A DNA stretch of 64,000 nt from Strigamia acuminata. Its lineage: Eukaryota > Arthropoda > Chilopoda > Geophilomorpha > Linotaeniidae. The notes below the pieces were generated by a model. That model had not been told where the DNA came from, did not search any database, and saw only the letters and a program-made list of their open reading frames with translations. Shown here one piece after another: positions 27,663-36,791 of this stretch. The stretch lies in contig OX442314.1 in the NCBI GenBank assembly GCA_949358305.1, forward strand, positions 38,909,211-38,973,210, in the 5' to 3' direction. Both the position numbers and the translations under genes were made by a program. Within the stretch, counting starts at the first letter, position 1. Each line of letters begins with the position of its first letter.

Positions 27663-30600
27663 TCAGGTAACCGTCACTTTAACATCGTTGGTGGCAATGG
27701 CCGGCACCGTCGTCTCGGCCACGGAGATCGTATTCGATTCCTGCGCCTCTTCCGCGATCTCGCTGACCGCGGTCGAAGTCAACATTGTCTTTTTCATCAA
27801 GCTGTGTCTCGTCGGGAACAACTGCGCTCTGGATCGCGGCGTCGCGAAGATCCGTTCGGTGGAACTCGGCGTGTCGTCCGACGGTACAGCCGCGCCGGTG
27901 GTCGTCGTGGTCTTGCGCGAACGCGACTTGGATCGGGACCGCGAGCGCGAGCGCGAGCGCGAACGGCTCTTTCCACGACTTTTCGGGGTGCTGGCGCTCA
28001 CCGTCTCCGCGTCAGAAGCTGAAGCGGAAGCGGAAGCGGAAGCGGAAGCGGAGGTCGTCGTCGTCGTCGTCGTCGTGGAAACTCGGTTTTTGCGGCTGCT
28101 TTTCCCCCTCCGCTTCGAAGTGCGCAATTTCGGCGTGCTCGTGCTCGTGCTCGTCACGTCCTCGTGCGTGGGGATGATCGTGTCTTCCGGCAGAACTCCG
28201 GCGACCGGGAGTTCGTCCAACGACACCGGTCCGGGAAAATCTCTCGTGACCGCATGGCCGAAGTAGAACGGGTCGAAATTGACGGGCGTTGAACTCGCCA
28301 CCTGGTTGATCTTAGGAGTGATTGAGAACGGGGAAGTGCGCACTTCCGGTTCCGCGGACAAGGGATCGCCAGTAAAATGCTCCACCTCCAAATTACCGTC
28401 CGAAAACTTTGCGATTTTCCTCGGCATCGGTCGCTCGGTTTCGCCCGCGGACGGCGTCAAAGACCAGGTCGCGGGTTCCTCCGTGGTCGTGGTCGTGGTC
28501 GTGGTGGAGGGAGTGGTGGTGGTGGTGGTGGACGTGGTGGTGGTGGGTTTCACTCTCGGGCGTTTCGTGGACCGATGCCGGAACCGGGTGGTCGACGGAG
28601 TGAGTTTGGTCTTGGATTTGCGCGTCGGTTTCCTCGTGGTGGTGCTCGTGGTTCGTCGAGGACTCGTCTTTCGCCTCGTGGTGGGTGGGTCCGTGACCGT
28701 GGTGGTTTCCAAATCCGAATCCCGGCTTTGTTCGTCGAAGAACGGATCGAACTCGCCCTTGAGCCCCGTCGGAGTGGTCGCGAGGACGGGGATCTCCGTC
28801 TCGACCTCGTCGATGTGCTGCTGCTGCGGCCTGAAAGTGGCGCGCCCTCTGTTCCTCACCGTGGCGATGGGTCTGCGGGTGGTCGGTCTGTCCTCTTGCG
28901 AGTCCACGGCGAGTCCGAAGCCACCGATCGATCCCACGTCCGACGGGCGAACAGTCTCGACGCTCACGTGATTAACCGTGGTCGGAGCGCGCGTTGGAAA
29001 CGGCTTCCGAGTGCGCTGCTTCCGCGTGCCTTTCGTCCTCGGTCGCGGTCGCGCAGTGGTGATAACGACGGTGCTCGGAATTTCGGCGGCCGTTGTCGTC
29101 GTCGTTGTCGTTGGCTGCGTTTCTCTCGCTGTCGTTTGCACGGTCACTGCATGGTTCTCGACGAGCCTGGGATGTCCGAAAAAGTCGTCCAAATTCCCCT
29201 TGAAGAAATTTTCTTGCGACTGCAGCGGCGGCGCTTCGTTCTCGAATTCGAATCGCGTGTGGGGGATTGCGCCCCCCTGCGGAACGGGGCGGTCGCGCGG
29301 AGGATGCCGACTGAAAAACCCGTCCAGCCCGGAATCGGCCTTGTCATCGTCGCCGGGCGGGCGTTGGGGTCGCGGACGAGGTTCCGCTTCGGGTTTCTGT
29401 CTCAGTCGGTTTTCCTCGGGCTGAGGAATGTTTCTTCCCCGGTGCGGGATCTGGTTCGAGTCGGCGTTCTCGCCGCACGGAACGCGGTACCACCAGTTGC
29501 AGAACTGCGAGTCGTCGTCGAAAAGCGTTCCGTTCGGACACAAAAAGTTGTCCACCTCTCCGTCGTCTCTGCAAACTCGCACGACCTTGGAAGGAAAAAA
29601 TAATAATTGAAAACCGTCGCTGAAGGCGGAAGAAACGATGTCGATGACCCATAAGTGGATCGTGCGACACGGTATGCAAATAATGCAAAGAAAGTGAGTG
29701 ATTTGCATGAAAAGAATGCGTTTTGTGCACGTCTGCTCACTCGTAGCACAAACCGCGCTCTTTTGTTCGCGTTTCTGCATCACCGACTCGACTGCAGAAC
29801 GCATGACTTTACCTGGCACTGCGTTTCCACGTCAGCCACAAAATTTGACACCATTTCTTTGCTGCACGCAAACCGCGTTCTCGGGGCGTCTGCGAACAGC
29901 GGATAATCCCTGCCGGGCTCGCCCGGAATAAAGACTGAAACGTCGTCCCCGTGCAGCGAATCCAGCACCGACGGCAGAATGTGCGTTTCCGCTTGCGGCG
30001 GCGCGGTGGGCGGACCGGGCCGCCTCTGTGGCGGTCGGCGCGTCTCGCTTTGTTCCGCGTGCCTCGTCGGCGACGTGGGCGGCCTGCTCGTGGTGGGACG
30101 CATCGGCGAAGCTCTGAACTGCTGCGAGTCGATTTGTTCCGAGTGTCTCGGCGGCGGCGGCCGTTCGAACACTGGCGACGTGGGTCTACTCGTCGTGGGA
30201 CGCGGTCTAAATTCTTGCGAATCGGTCTGTTCGAAATGTCTCGGCGGTTCCTCGAACTCGCGAGCGGGCGAAGTCGGCCTGGTCGTCGTAGGACGCGTCT
30301 GCGTCAGCAGAGGGGACGGCCTGAACTGTTCCACGTGTCTCGATGGAACCTCGAACGCGGGCGACGTCGGTCTCTCGGTCGTCGGCGGCGGTTGCGGTCT
30401 GAACTGTTGGAAGTGTCTGGGCGGCACCTCGAACTCGGGCTCGGTCGTGGTGGGACGCATCTGCGGCGGCGGCGGCCTGAATTGGCGCAAATCGTGTTCG
30501 AACTGTCTGGGCGGCACTTGGAACGCGGGTGGGGTGGGTCTGGGCGTGGAGGGACGCGTCTGCATCGGGGTTTGTTGGGGCGGAGGCCGGAAATGTCTGT

Positions 30601-31421
30601 GCGGCATCTCGAACATGCTCGGAGTGGACCCGGACGTGGCGGGGCGCGATCGCGGAGGCGATTGGCGCAGATTGGTCTGCTGGAAGTGTCTGGACGGTAG
30701 CTCGAACATGGGCGGAAAGGGCAGCCCGTCCTCGATGAAAAACGTCGGGGGATTATTGAAGGGACGCTCGGGAGTGGCGGCGGCCGTGCGGATGTCGAAG
30801 GGTCGTTGTTGGCGGAGCTGGTGGTCGGGCCGATGGACGATGCGGCCCATTTGTTCGGCGCGGGGCGGAGTGGTCACTCGGGTCAGACTCGACCTCATTT
30901 CCTGCTCGAAATGCGGCGGTCTGGACATTTGGCGGACCATTTGACGCGGGGGTTTCTCTTCGCTGCTGCCCGACGCTTCGGACGAGACGGGCCGGAAGTG
31001 CTGGCGCGCTCTCTCGCTTCCGCTCATGAAGAACATGGAGGGCGAAGCTGCTTGCTGGAGGAAGGACGGCACGAGCATCATTTGCCGCTGCGAAATGTCA
31101 TCGCGGATCGGTCGAGGCGCCGGAAACAAATCCTGAATGCGAATATTTAATTACGACCTTCGCTTTTTATTTTTATTTTTTTTTAATTTTTACCATTGTT
31201 TCGGTCGTGCGAGTTCCCATCAGCGTCAACAACACCGAAAACACACCTGGATTGAAAATAAAAAAATATTTATGTCGCGGTTAAGTCGACGGTTGATTGA
31301 ACCCGAAGTGGGTCTGGGTTAAACGCGTCGTAAAGACATTTGTAACCCAGAAAGAAATAAGAAGGAAATCGGGAGAGAGAGGAGAGGAATAAAACTTACC
31401 CCAGAGCTTCGTCGAAGCCAT
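27663..31421 (-). CDS. Secreted CBM_14 chitin-binding protein with Pro-rich and Thr-rich mucin-like arms
   Basis: Four coding exons are inferred from GT-AG sites: 31421-31400, 31246-31194, 31132-29813 and 29585-27663, giving about 1105 residues. Exons 1-2 encode a hydrophobic start (MASTKLWG, then VFSVLLTLMG) that reads as a signal peptide. Exon 3 is Pro/Arg/Gln-rich, with irregular repeats built on FEVPxRHFxQFRP and TRPTSP. It ends in the IPGEPGRDYP motif common ahead of arthropod CBM_14 domains. The domain spans the exon 3/4 boundary with six cysteines at about 448, 464, 470, 481, 494 and 502. The rest is Thr-rich with Arg-Ser and Ser-Ala tracts, expected to be heavily O-glycosylated. The likely role is extracellular chitin binding in cuticle or peritrophic matrix. 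Six extra copies of the 3' end of exon 4 lie downstream. Splice sites are read by eye. Confidence 0.85.
27942..28076 (-). repeat. In-frame 6-bp and 3-bp microsatellites coding Arg-Ser, Ser-Ala and Thr tracts
   Basis: In the intact exon the forward strand has GAGCGC x3 (27942-27959), GAAGCG x5 after one GAAGCT (28015-28050) and a GTC run (28053-28076). They encode Arg-Ser, Ser-Ala and Thr repeats on the minus strand. The numbers differ from all six array copies, and every change is a multiple of 3 bp, so the frame is kept. Confidence 0.85.
28319..29347 (-). other. Diverged half of the seventh exon copy
   Basis: Aligned by eye with copies 1-6, this stretch has about two dozen substitutions, a 6-bp indel (TTGCAC, near 29133), a reshaped Thr-coding tract at 28480-28550 and the C6/C8 difference. 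Left of 28319 the same copies match apart from microsatellite length. The change in identity is abrupt and lies inside one exon. Confidence 0.75.
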
Positions 31422-31438
31422 TTGCGGGTCTGTCGACT

Positions 31439-31808
31439 CTGAAATAGAAAAAGAAAAAAACAAAAGAGAAAAGAGATGAGGTTGAGTGATAATCTCCTCG
31501 TTTGTTCATTTCAGCCGAATTCCATACGGCGAGGGAAGGTCAACAACATTTGCCAGCAATTATTATTATTGTTATTGCACGCGAAATTGACGGAAAATTA
31601 CCGCAATTTCTACATTCAACTGACCAAGCTTTGTAGGTCAGCGAAGAAAATTCCTCAAACGACTAACTTAATGATATGCCTTACGCGCTGCACGAAATTT
31701 CATCGTTATCTCTTCGGGCGCGGCACGAGGTCAACTGTTCGGGGCGGGCGATAATGAACTTGAATCGAAATGGGACACACCCTCTAGCTACCGCACGAAA
31801 ATTTAAAG

Positions 31809-31847
<39 letters not shown>

Positions 31848-31907
31848 GTAAATATTTACAATTTTACAATTTTTACAAATTGGAAGGAAAAGCGTGCGGG
31901 ACTTACC
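31439..31907 (-). other. 5' UTR intron of the chitin-binding gene, with a T31 run
   Basis: A strong donor (GACG/GTAAGT, exon end 31907) and a strong acceptor with a long pyrimidine tract (CTATTTCAG, exon start 31438) frame an intron of about 468 bp. It lies just upstream of the ATG at 31421. The intron contains a homopolymer of about 31 T at 31813-31843. A non-coding first exon therefore probably lies just right of 31907; its start is not visible. Confidence 0.55.
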
Positions 31908-32339
31908 GTCGCGATTGAATGTGGATTTGCCGATGAGTTTTTGGTCGGAGTGTGAGATGGAGCTTGTTGTTGCGTGCTCGCGTCTGCTGCTTCTGCTGCC
32001 CTACCTAGGTGGGTTAGTTGGAGTAAGCAAAGTAGGTTAGCGTTCTACTAAATGAGTCGGCAGAGTGCGTGGTCGAGCACAAGTGAAATTGGGGCCGGGT
32101 TCCTTCGGGCGACGGAGTCGTCTCTTCAAGGACGTTGGTCTGAATTCAGTTCCGGGTGCGCTTCGTTTGACTCGAGAGATGTCATCGATTCATTTTCACG
32201 AAGAGAAAAGGAAACAGAAAAAATTAATCATCGCTTTTCTGAAATTTTAGTCCTGATTGAGTTTTCGTGACAAATTCATTACAAATGCAAGAAGTTTTTA
32301 ATTTTCTTTTAGAGATTACAATTATTTATGTTTGTTTGG
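31908..32339. other. Short gap between chitin-binding and C1q genes
   Basis: Should hold the first exon and promoter of the chitin-binding gene and the 3' end of the C1q gene. A plus-strand frame at 32052-32270 has no recognisable features. No clear TATA element was identified. Confidence 0.4.
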
Positions 32340-33250
32340 TTATCCGTAAGAGCGGTATCGACTGCCGGGGAACTGTGGTCTGGGATACGGAGTCGGTCTG
32401 TTCGTTTGATGGTAACCGCCCATTATCTGAACAATAAAAACAAATTGAAATGAGCAAAAATATAATTATCGTCGTTCTTCGAGCTTACGGGTGCAATTAA
32501 AAATCCTCCGAAATTTACATTCGTGCACGAACCTATTGTCTGCACAAATTTAAGCAAAAAATAAAAAATAATTAAAAAAAAATAAATAATTTTTATAATT
32601 TCTGATCTTACCGCGGGATAAACGGTTTGTCGAGCGGTTAATTGAACGACTCCAGATTGTGATCCCATTGAATTCAATTGAGCAACAAACGAGAAAATGA
32701 CATCATGATCCCTCTGCAACGCCACCTGGCAAGCCGAATTCGAAGCTGCTTGTGCGGACAAAGTGAAGAAGTAAATCCCGGGAACCGTGGTCGTGAAAAG
32801 ACCCGTGCTCGGAGACACGTACGCGTTCGAATTGAGCGTCTAAAACGAACACCAGAATAAATCCCATCCGAATGTATTAAATAAAACAAATCCACTCACC
32901 TGTGACGTGAACGGCAATCCTCGGCTCGCCTGCGTGCCGACCGTATTGGAATTCCCATTCGTCAACATGAAAGCGACTGTGTTCGCATTCGCATTCGCAT
33001 TCGCGTTCGAATTTTGCGGATAAAAATTCTGATTCGGATTAAACGGCTGTTGGGTCGGATAATACGGTTGCTGGTTCGGGTAAAACGATTGCTGATTCGG
33101 ATTAAACGGCTGCTGGTTCGGATTAAACGGCTGCTGGTTCGGATTCATTCCAGTATTTGGAACCGATGGGAAACTTTGAAATTGTGAGCGAGCGAAACGA
33201 GGCAGCAAGAAAAATGCCGCTTGTATTAGAAAAAGTGACGTGAAAATCAT
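32340..33250 (-). CDS. Secreted C1q-domain protein with Asn-Pro-Gln heptad stalk
   Basis: Four coding exons join in phase 0: 33250-32900, 32839-32612, 32539-32489 and 32426-32340, giving 238 residues. The first 22 or so residues (MIFTSLFLIQAAFFLLPRFA) look like a signal peptide. Residues 36-79 are seven-residue repeats of NPNQQPF, NPNQQSF and YPNQQPY type, then an Asn-Ala run. Residues about 92-210 fit a C1q/TNF-like fold: VAFMLTN at the start, STGLFTTTVPGIYFFTLSAQ in the middle and FGGFLIAP at the end. The tail is Pro/Arg/Tyr-rich. Such proteins act as secreted, often trimeric, recognition or matrix proteins. The heptad stalk stands where other family members have collagen. Introns are short (60-72 bp). 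A 5' UTR intron is likely at 33307-33256 (GTACGT to CGTAG). Confidence 0.8.
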
Positions 33251-33359
33251 TATTCCTACGGAAAAAGGAGAATTTGAGTCGTGGACGTAGAGGTGGTGGA
33301 TACGTACCGTACCGGTGATGTCTGCTTTTGTGCAAATGTGGTGTATTTAACGTATTGCG

Positions 33360-35368
33360 TTCGACTAAATGGTTTTTCTTCTTTTTTTATGGCAGGATGT
33401 CAAGGGCGTGAATTACACTACGCAAGGTGAAATTTCCATCCTATTCAAACAGGCGTGGCATTATAATCATCATAAAGATTTTCTTCTCAAGGTTGAAATT
33501 AATGACGAGTAAATCACAACTCGGTTTCCTGAAGCTTTAACCCATTTCATTTCACTTCTCTTTCGGCAGAAATTCCACTCGGGTGTCACTAATGATGGAA
33601 CTCCTTGAAAAAAGGGACAAAAATCTCTTTAATCTTCTTTATTAATAAAAAATAAAAAATAAAAATGTAAAAGCTACTTATATATAACACAAAAATCTTC
33701 TTATGAATGATTAATCTTCTTGTTATTTTTTTATTATTCAAAGTACAGTAATAGGAGGAAAACGTTTAGATTAGTGTATTGCAGTGCAGTGAGTCGTTTG
33801 TGCAATGGCGATCAGGAAAAATATATTTTCAGCTTTCCTTTTTATGTACCGATGTGTGTAAATTTAAGTTCATGCAAGTTTTCAAACTGACAAACGGACA
33901 ATAGCCGGAAAAGTGTGGTCGATATTATTATTATTTTACTTTAGTTGTTATCCGTGACATTGCAATTAAATTTGTTTTGTGTGTGACCAGCTGCCCCTGC
34001 GCGCTGATCACTTGGTTTCTTTGATGTTGCTGAGGCTCATCAGCAACATGAAAGGAACCGACACCGAGCTGCCATTCTGTAGGTTTTATTCTGTGCTGTA
34101 GCGACCCAACAGTTGTTGAACAGCCAGCATGGTAAACGGTCGGCAAATTTAAGTAATCACCGCCTCATCACCGATCCTGACGCGCACCACTAATTTTTTT
34201 CCCACAATTCCGCGCGCTAATTACTGCATATCAGCGGTGTCGTCCATTCTGCCTGCATGCAACCTACCCGTACCTGAGGCTATTGCAATGGAGAAATCAC
34301 CGACGAATGGAGAAGATTTGGAAAGGACATTTTGAATTCATTGTTTTAATTTTGTTTGTTGCATAACATGTGCTTTTGTTAACATTACACGCACGGCAAA
34401 ATCAAACAACTGTTGCACATGCAGTAATTGGCGCACGGAATTGTGGGAAAAAATCGGTGATGCGCGAGTTGAAGAGGGAAACTACAGTAACCACAACCAG
34501 AGAGGGATGAATGAAAAAAGTCCATATCCTTTCTCTGAGCCCAAGAAAACCATCGTTGCCAAGCTCTCAATTGTGAATGTTCGGACGTCACGTGGTCAGT
34601 GGAGAGCCACAGGTTTAGTTATTTTATTACCGTATTATAGCTTTATTGTTGTCTAATTAGACTTAATAGGGGGTAATAATATTTTCTATTAATGTAAACC
34701 GCCAAAATAAGTCAGTTCACTCCTGGGCCCCGAACTTGCTTCCACCGGAGTGTTTTTTCAATAAATAAATAGATAAATAAATAAATAAATGTCGGCCTCG
34801 GATGTTCTTCTTCTGTTTTAATTGCAATTCAAACATAAGTGGAGTGTTTTGCGCTCCATTTTATTTCATCGTTAATTTGTAGCGTGCGTACAGCGCCACC
34901 TGTGTACTTTAAGCAAATAAACATTCATGCAAATACTTTTCTACCAAGCTACAAAACACATCAAGGATTGATCAAATGGAAATTTATTGTTTGTCTTTGT
35001 TAACTAACAATAATAAACTGTTTAATGTGAAAGTGCATTTAATTAGCTTGTAAGAATGGGAAAAAACCATGCAAGTAGAATTAAGTCAATAGAATTGTAC
35101 AAATCCAGACAAGCTTCTTGTTAGATTGTCTGATCTGTAAATTTAGGATTAATAACTTGTTTGCAGATATTTCTTAATAAAATTTGCTTAATAAAAAGGA
35201 AATAGAGATTAATCACAGAATCATTTCTTAACAACCTGTTACGAGATAATCATAAAACCTCATAAACCACGTAACAATATGTAATGTTCTGACTTTTCTT
35301 CTTCTTTAATTTGAAATATTTTTGAATTTTTCATGCAAAAGAGGACAAGAAGAAAAAAGATGACGAAT
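33360..35368. other. Intergenic region, 2 kb, with old repeats
   Basis: No supported gene. Short frames at 33931-34146, 34385-34591 and 34441-34656 lack family signals. The stretch contains an inverted-repeat element at 34194-34454. An AATAAATAAATAGATAAATA run at 34759-34790 looks like a retroelement tail or simple repeat. Confidence 0.5.
34194..34454. mobile_element. Foldback / MITE-like element with 36-bp inverted arms
   Basis: The arm at 34194-34229 (contains CCCACAATTCCGCGCGCTAA) is repeated in reverse complement at 34419-34454 (contains GGCGCACGGAATTGTGGGAA), with about three mismatches. The loop of about 190 bp has no gene. Sequence outside the arms (ATCACCGAT left, ATCGGTGATG right) also pairs loosely, so the arms may extend further with an indel. 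No clean target-site duplication was found. Confidence 0.6.
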
Positions 35369-36166
35369 TCAAGTTGCAAGAAACATCAACTTGCTCTTTC
35401 TTAATAAAACCTCCGCCTTTTTCCTGTTCCCAATCCCGACTGGCGGCCGAACGAGTCGAGCATTATTCCGTTCGATTCCACCGTTTCGTTTCTCGATTAC
35501 TTTCCTCCACATTCCGCCCGCAATCGTTCCGTTCTTCCTTACGACCGACCTCAGCTGAATTTTCTCTCTCTCTTGCTTCTTCCCAACCGATTCAACCCCG
35601 ACTTGGTCGCCCACCGTCAACTTTGCGAACCGCACGGCCAAATCGTCTAAAATGTTCGTTTCCGTCTTCCGCTTCCGTCTGATAATATTTTTCTGCAATT
35701 TCTCCTTCTGATGTACGATTTCACCTTTCAATTTCTTCAACTCCGATTGGTCGTCTTCGTCTCTTTGCCTCTTTTTGACCGAAACCCTTCCATCGGAACG
35801 TGTTTGTTGAATCGCAACCACCGGAGCGCTTCGAATTTCCCGCTTGGGGACGCTTTGGGAGCGTTTTAAATACACACTGATGAATCTCTGGCAAAAACAT
35901 GAACGATGTAGCGCCAAAGCTGCTTCTATCGAGTCTTTTTTCACGAATTCTATGTAGGCAATCCCTCTCGGCAGGCCGGACAGACGATTACGAGGAATGG
36001 TCACTCGTTTTACCAGCCCGCAACCGAGGAAATGTTGCTCCAATTGATCGGCGGTTGCGGCGTAATTTACATTGCTTATGTAAATCGAGCGGAAATTTAT
36101 ATCGCGTCTCGAAGGTCTGGAAGCTTTGATTATTTCGCGTTCGGTTGAAATTATGCGGGAATTCAT
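35369..36166 (-). CDS. RRM protein resembling nuclear poly(A)-binding protein 2 (PABPN1-like)
   Basis: Intronless, 265 residues from the ATG at 36166; the frame is open further upstream but without an ATG. One RNA-recognition motif spans about residues 27-102, with RNP2 IYISNV (28-33) and RNP1 RGIAYIEF (67-74). The pattern NVNYAATADQLEQHF, then GCGLVKRVTIPRNRLSG, is characteristic of the PABPN1 group, which binds poly(A) tails in the nucleus. The part after the RRM is Lys/Arg-rich, with a short possible coiled coil near residues 140-170, and shows no family likeness. PABPN1 proper has its coiled coil before the RRM, so this is a relative rather than a clear orthologue. Lack of introns may mean a retrocopy that stayed open. 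Confidence 0.7.
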   Translation of the reverse strand: MNSRIISTEREIIKASRPSRRDINFRSIYISNVNYAATADQLEQHFLGCGLVKRVTIPRNRLSGLPRGIAYIEFVKKDSIEAALALHRSCFCQRFISVYLKRSQSVPKREIRSAPVVAIQQTRSDGRVSVKKRQRDEDDQSELKKLKGEIVHQKEKLQKNIIRRKRKTETNILDDLAVRFAKLTVGDQVGVESVGKKQEREKIQLRSVVRKNGTIAGGMWRKVIEKRNGGIERNNARLVRPPVGIGNRKKAEVLLRKSKLMFLAT

Positions 36167-36791
36167 TGCGAAATTGCGAATCAAGTGTTTTAGATGTGCG
36201 CGCAATCGATTTGTGAGTCGTTCTAGCGAAACAAGCGGTTTATATAGTTAAGATGACGAGGTACGTCGGTTGTACGTTTGGAGAATGAATATTGAATACG
36301 TAACGTAGAGAAAACGGTGTTGCGAGAACGTTTAATTGACGGTACGCGAGAAGTAGCGACTTGTGGCAAAACGATGGCTTTCCTCCAGTACATCATGCAA
36401 ATGCAGATTTTCTCAGTAATACACGTGTGTACAAGTTGAAGCTGAAATTACAAAATGTTGTTTTTATTTTTTATTTCGGGTCAAACGTTAGAACTGCGAA
36501 TGTTACTGTACAAGTAAACGGTCGCACGCAGCACATGCAAGTTGTTATAATAATTTCCACACTAGCTGATACAAATAACGCTTGTGTTGTTCATTTTTAT
36601 TTTATTCATTTTTTTTGTTTTAATTAATTAGTTTACTTTAATTAAAAATTCACAGCATATTTTTATTGTCCCAATTTTTTGATTACAGTCACATTTAATA
36701 ATTACAACCAAACAAAAAAAAAATCAAAAACCATCACTAACAATTCAATTTTTAAAACATTTTTTTTTCCTTTCCAATAAACTCACAACAT
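36167..36791. other. Gap between RRM and Kelch genes
   Basis: Upstream region of the RRM gene and 3' end of the Kelch gene. It is AT-rich, and a plus-strand frame at 36361-36627 shows nothing recognisable. No gene is supported here. Confidence 0.4.

Larger units (their letters stand above)
1..29347. repeat. Head-to-tail array of seven 4.26-4.29 kb units containing a terminal-exon fragment
   Basis: Unit starts lie at 1, 4264, 8551, 12838, 17125, 21388 and 25663, giving periods of 4263, 4287, 4287, 4287, 4263 and 4275 bp. The last unit has no minisatellite spacer and runs into the intact chitin-binding gene. Each unit reads, left to right: a 40-bp minisatellite, an AT-rich block, a 30-bp minisatellite, a 3' UTR-like block, the minus-strand exon copy, and a TTTTTGAC-rich spacer. 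Unit lengths differ only through 6-bp coding microsatellites. The array is already under way at base 1, so its left end lies outside the window or was lost in assembly. It is either a recent tandem amplification or, less likely, an assembly artefact; the differing microsatellite alleles argue against simple copying by the assembler. Confidence 0.95.

Noticed and set aside
1-29347. Ribosomal or histone-type tandem gene array
   Set aside because: No rRNA, 5S, tRNA or histone sequence is present in the unit; its only gene-derived part is the exon copy.
30001-30944. Plus-strand Arg- or Cys/Gly-rich frames at 29951-30944
   Set aside because: Antisense of exon 3 of the chitin-binding gene, whose Pro/Arg-rich repeats leave other frames open.
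36361-36627. 88-codon plus-strand frame between RRM and Kelch genes
   Set aside because: AT-rich, hydrophobic by composition, no splice or start context and no recognised family.
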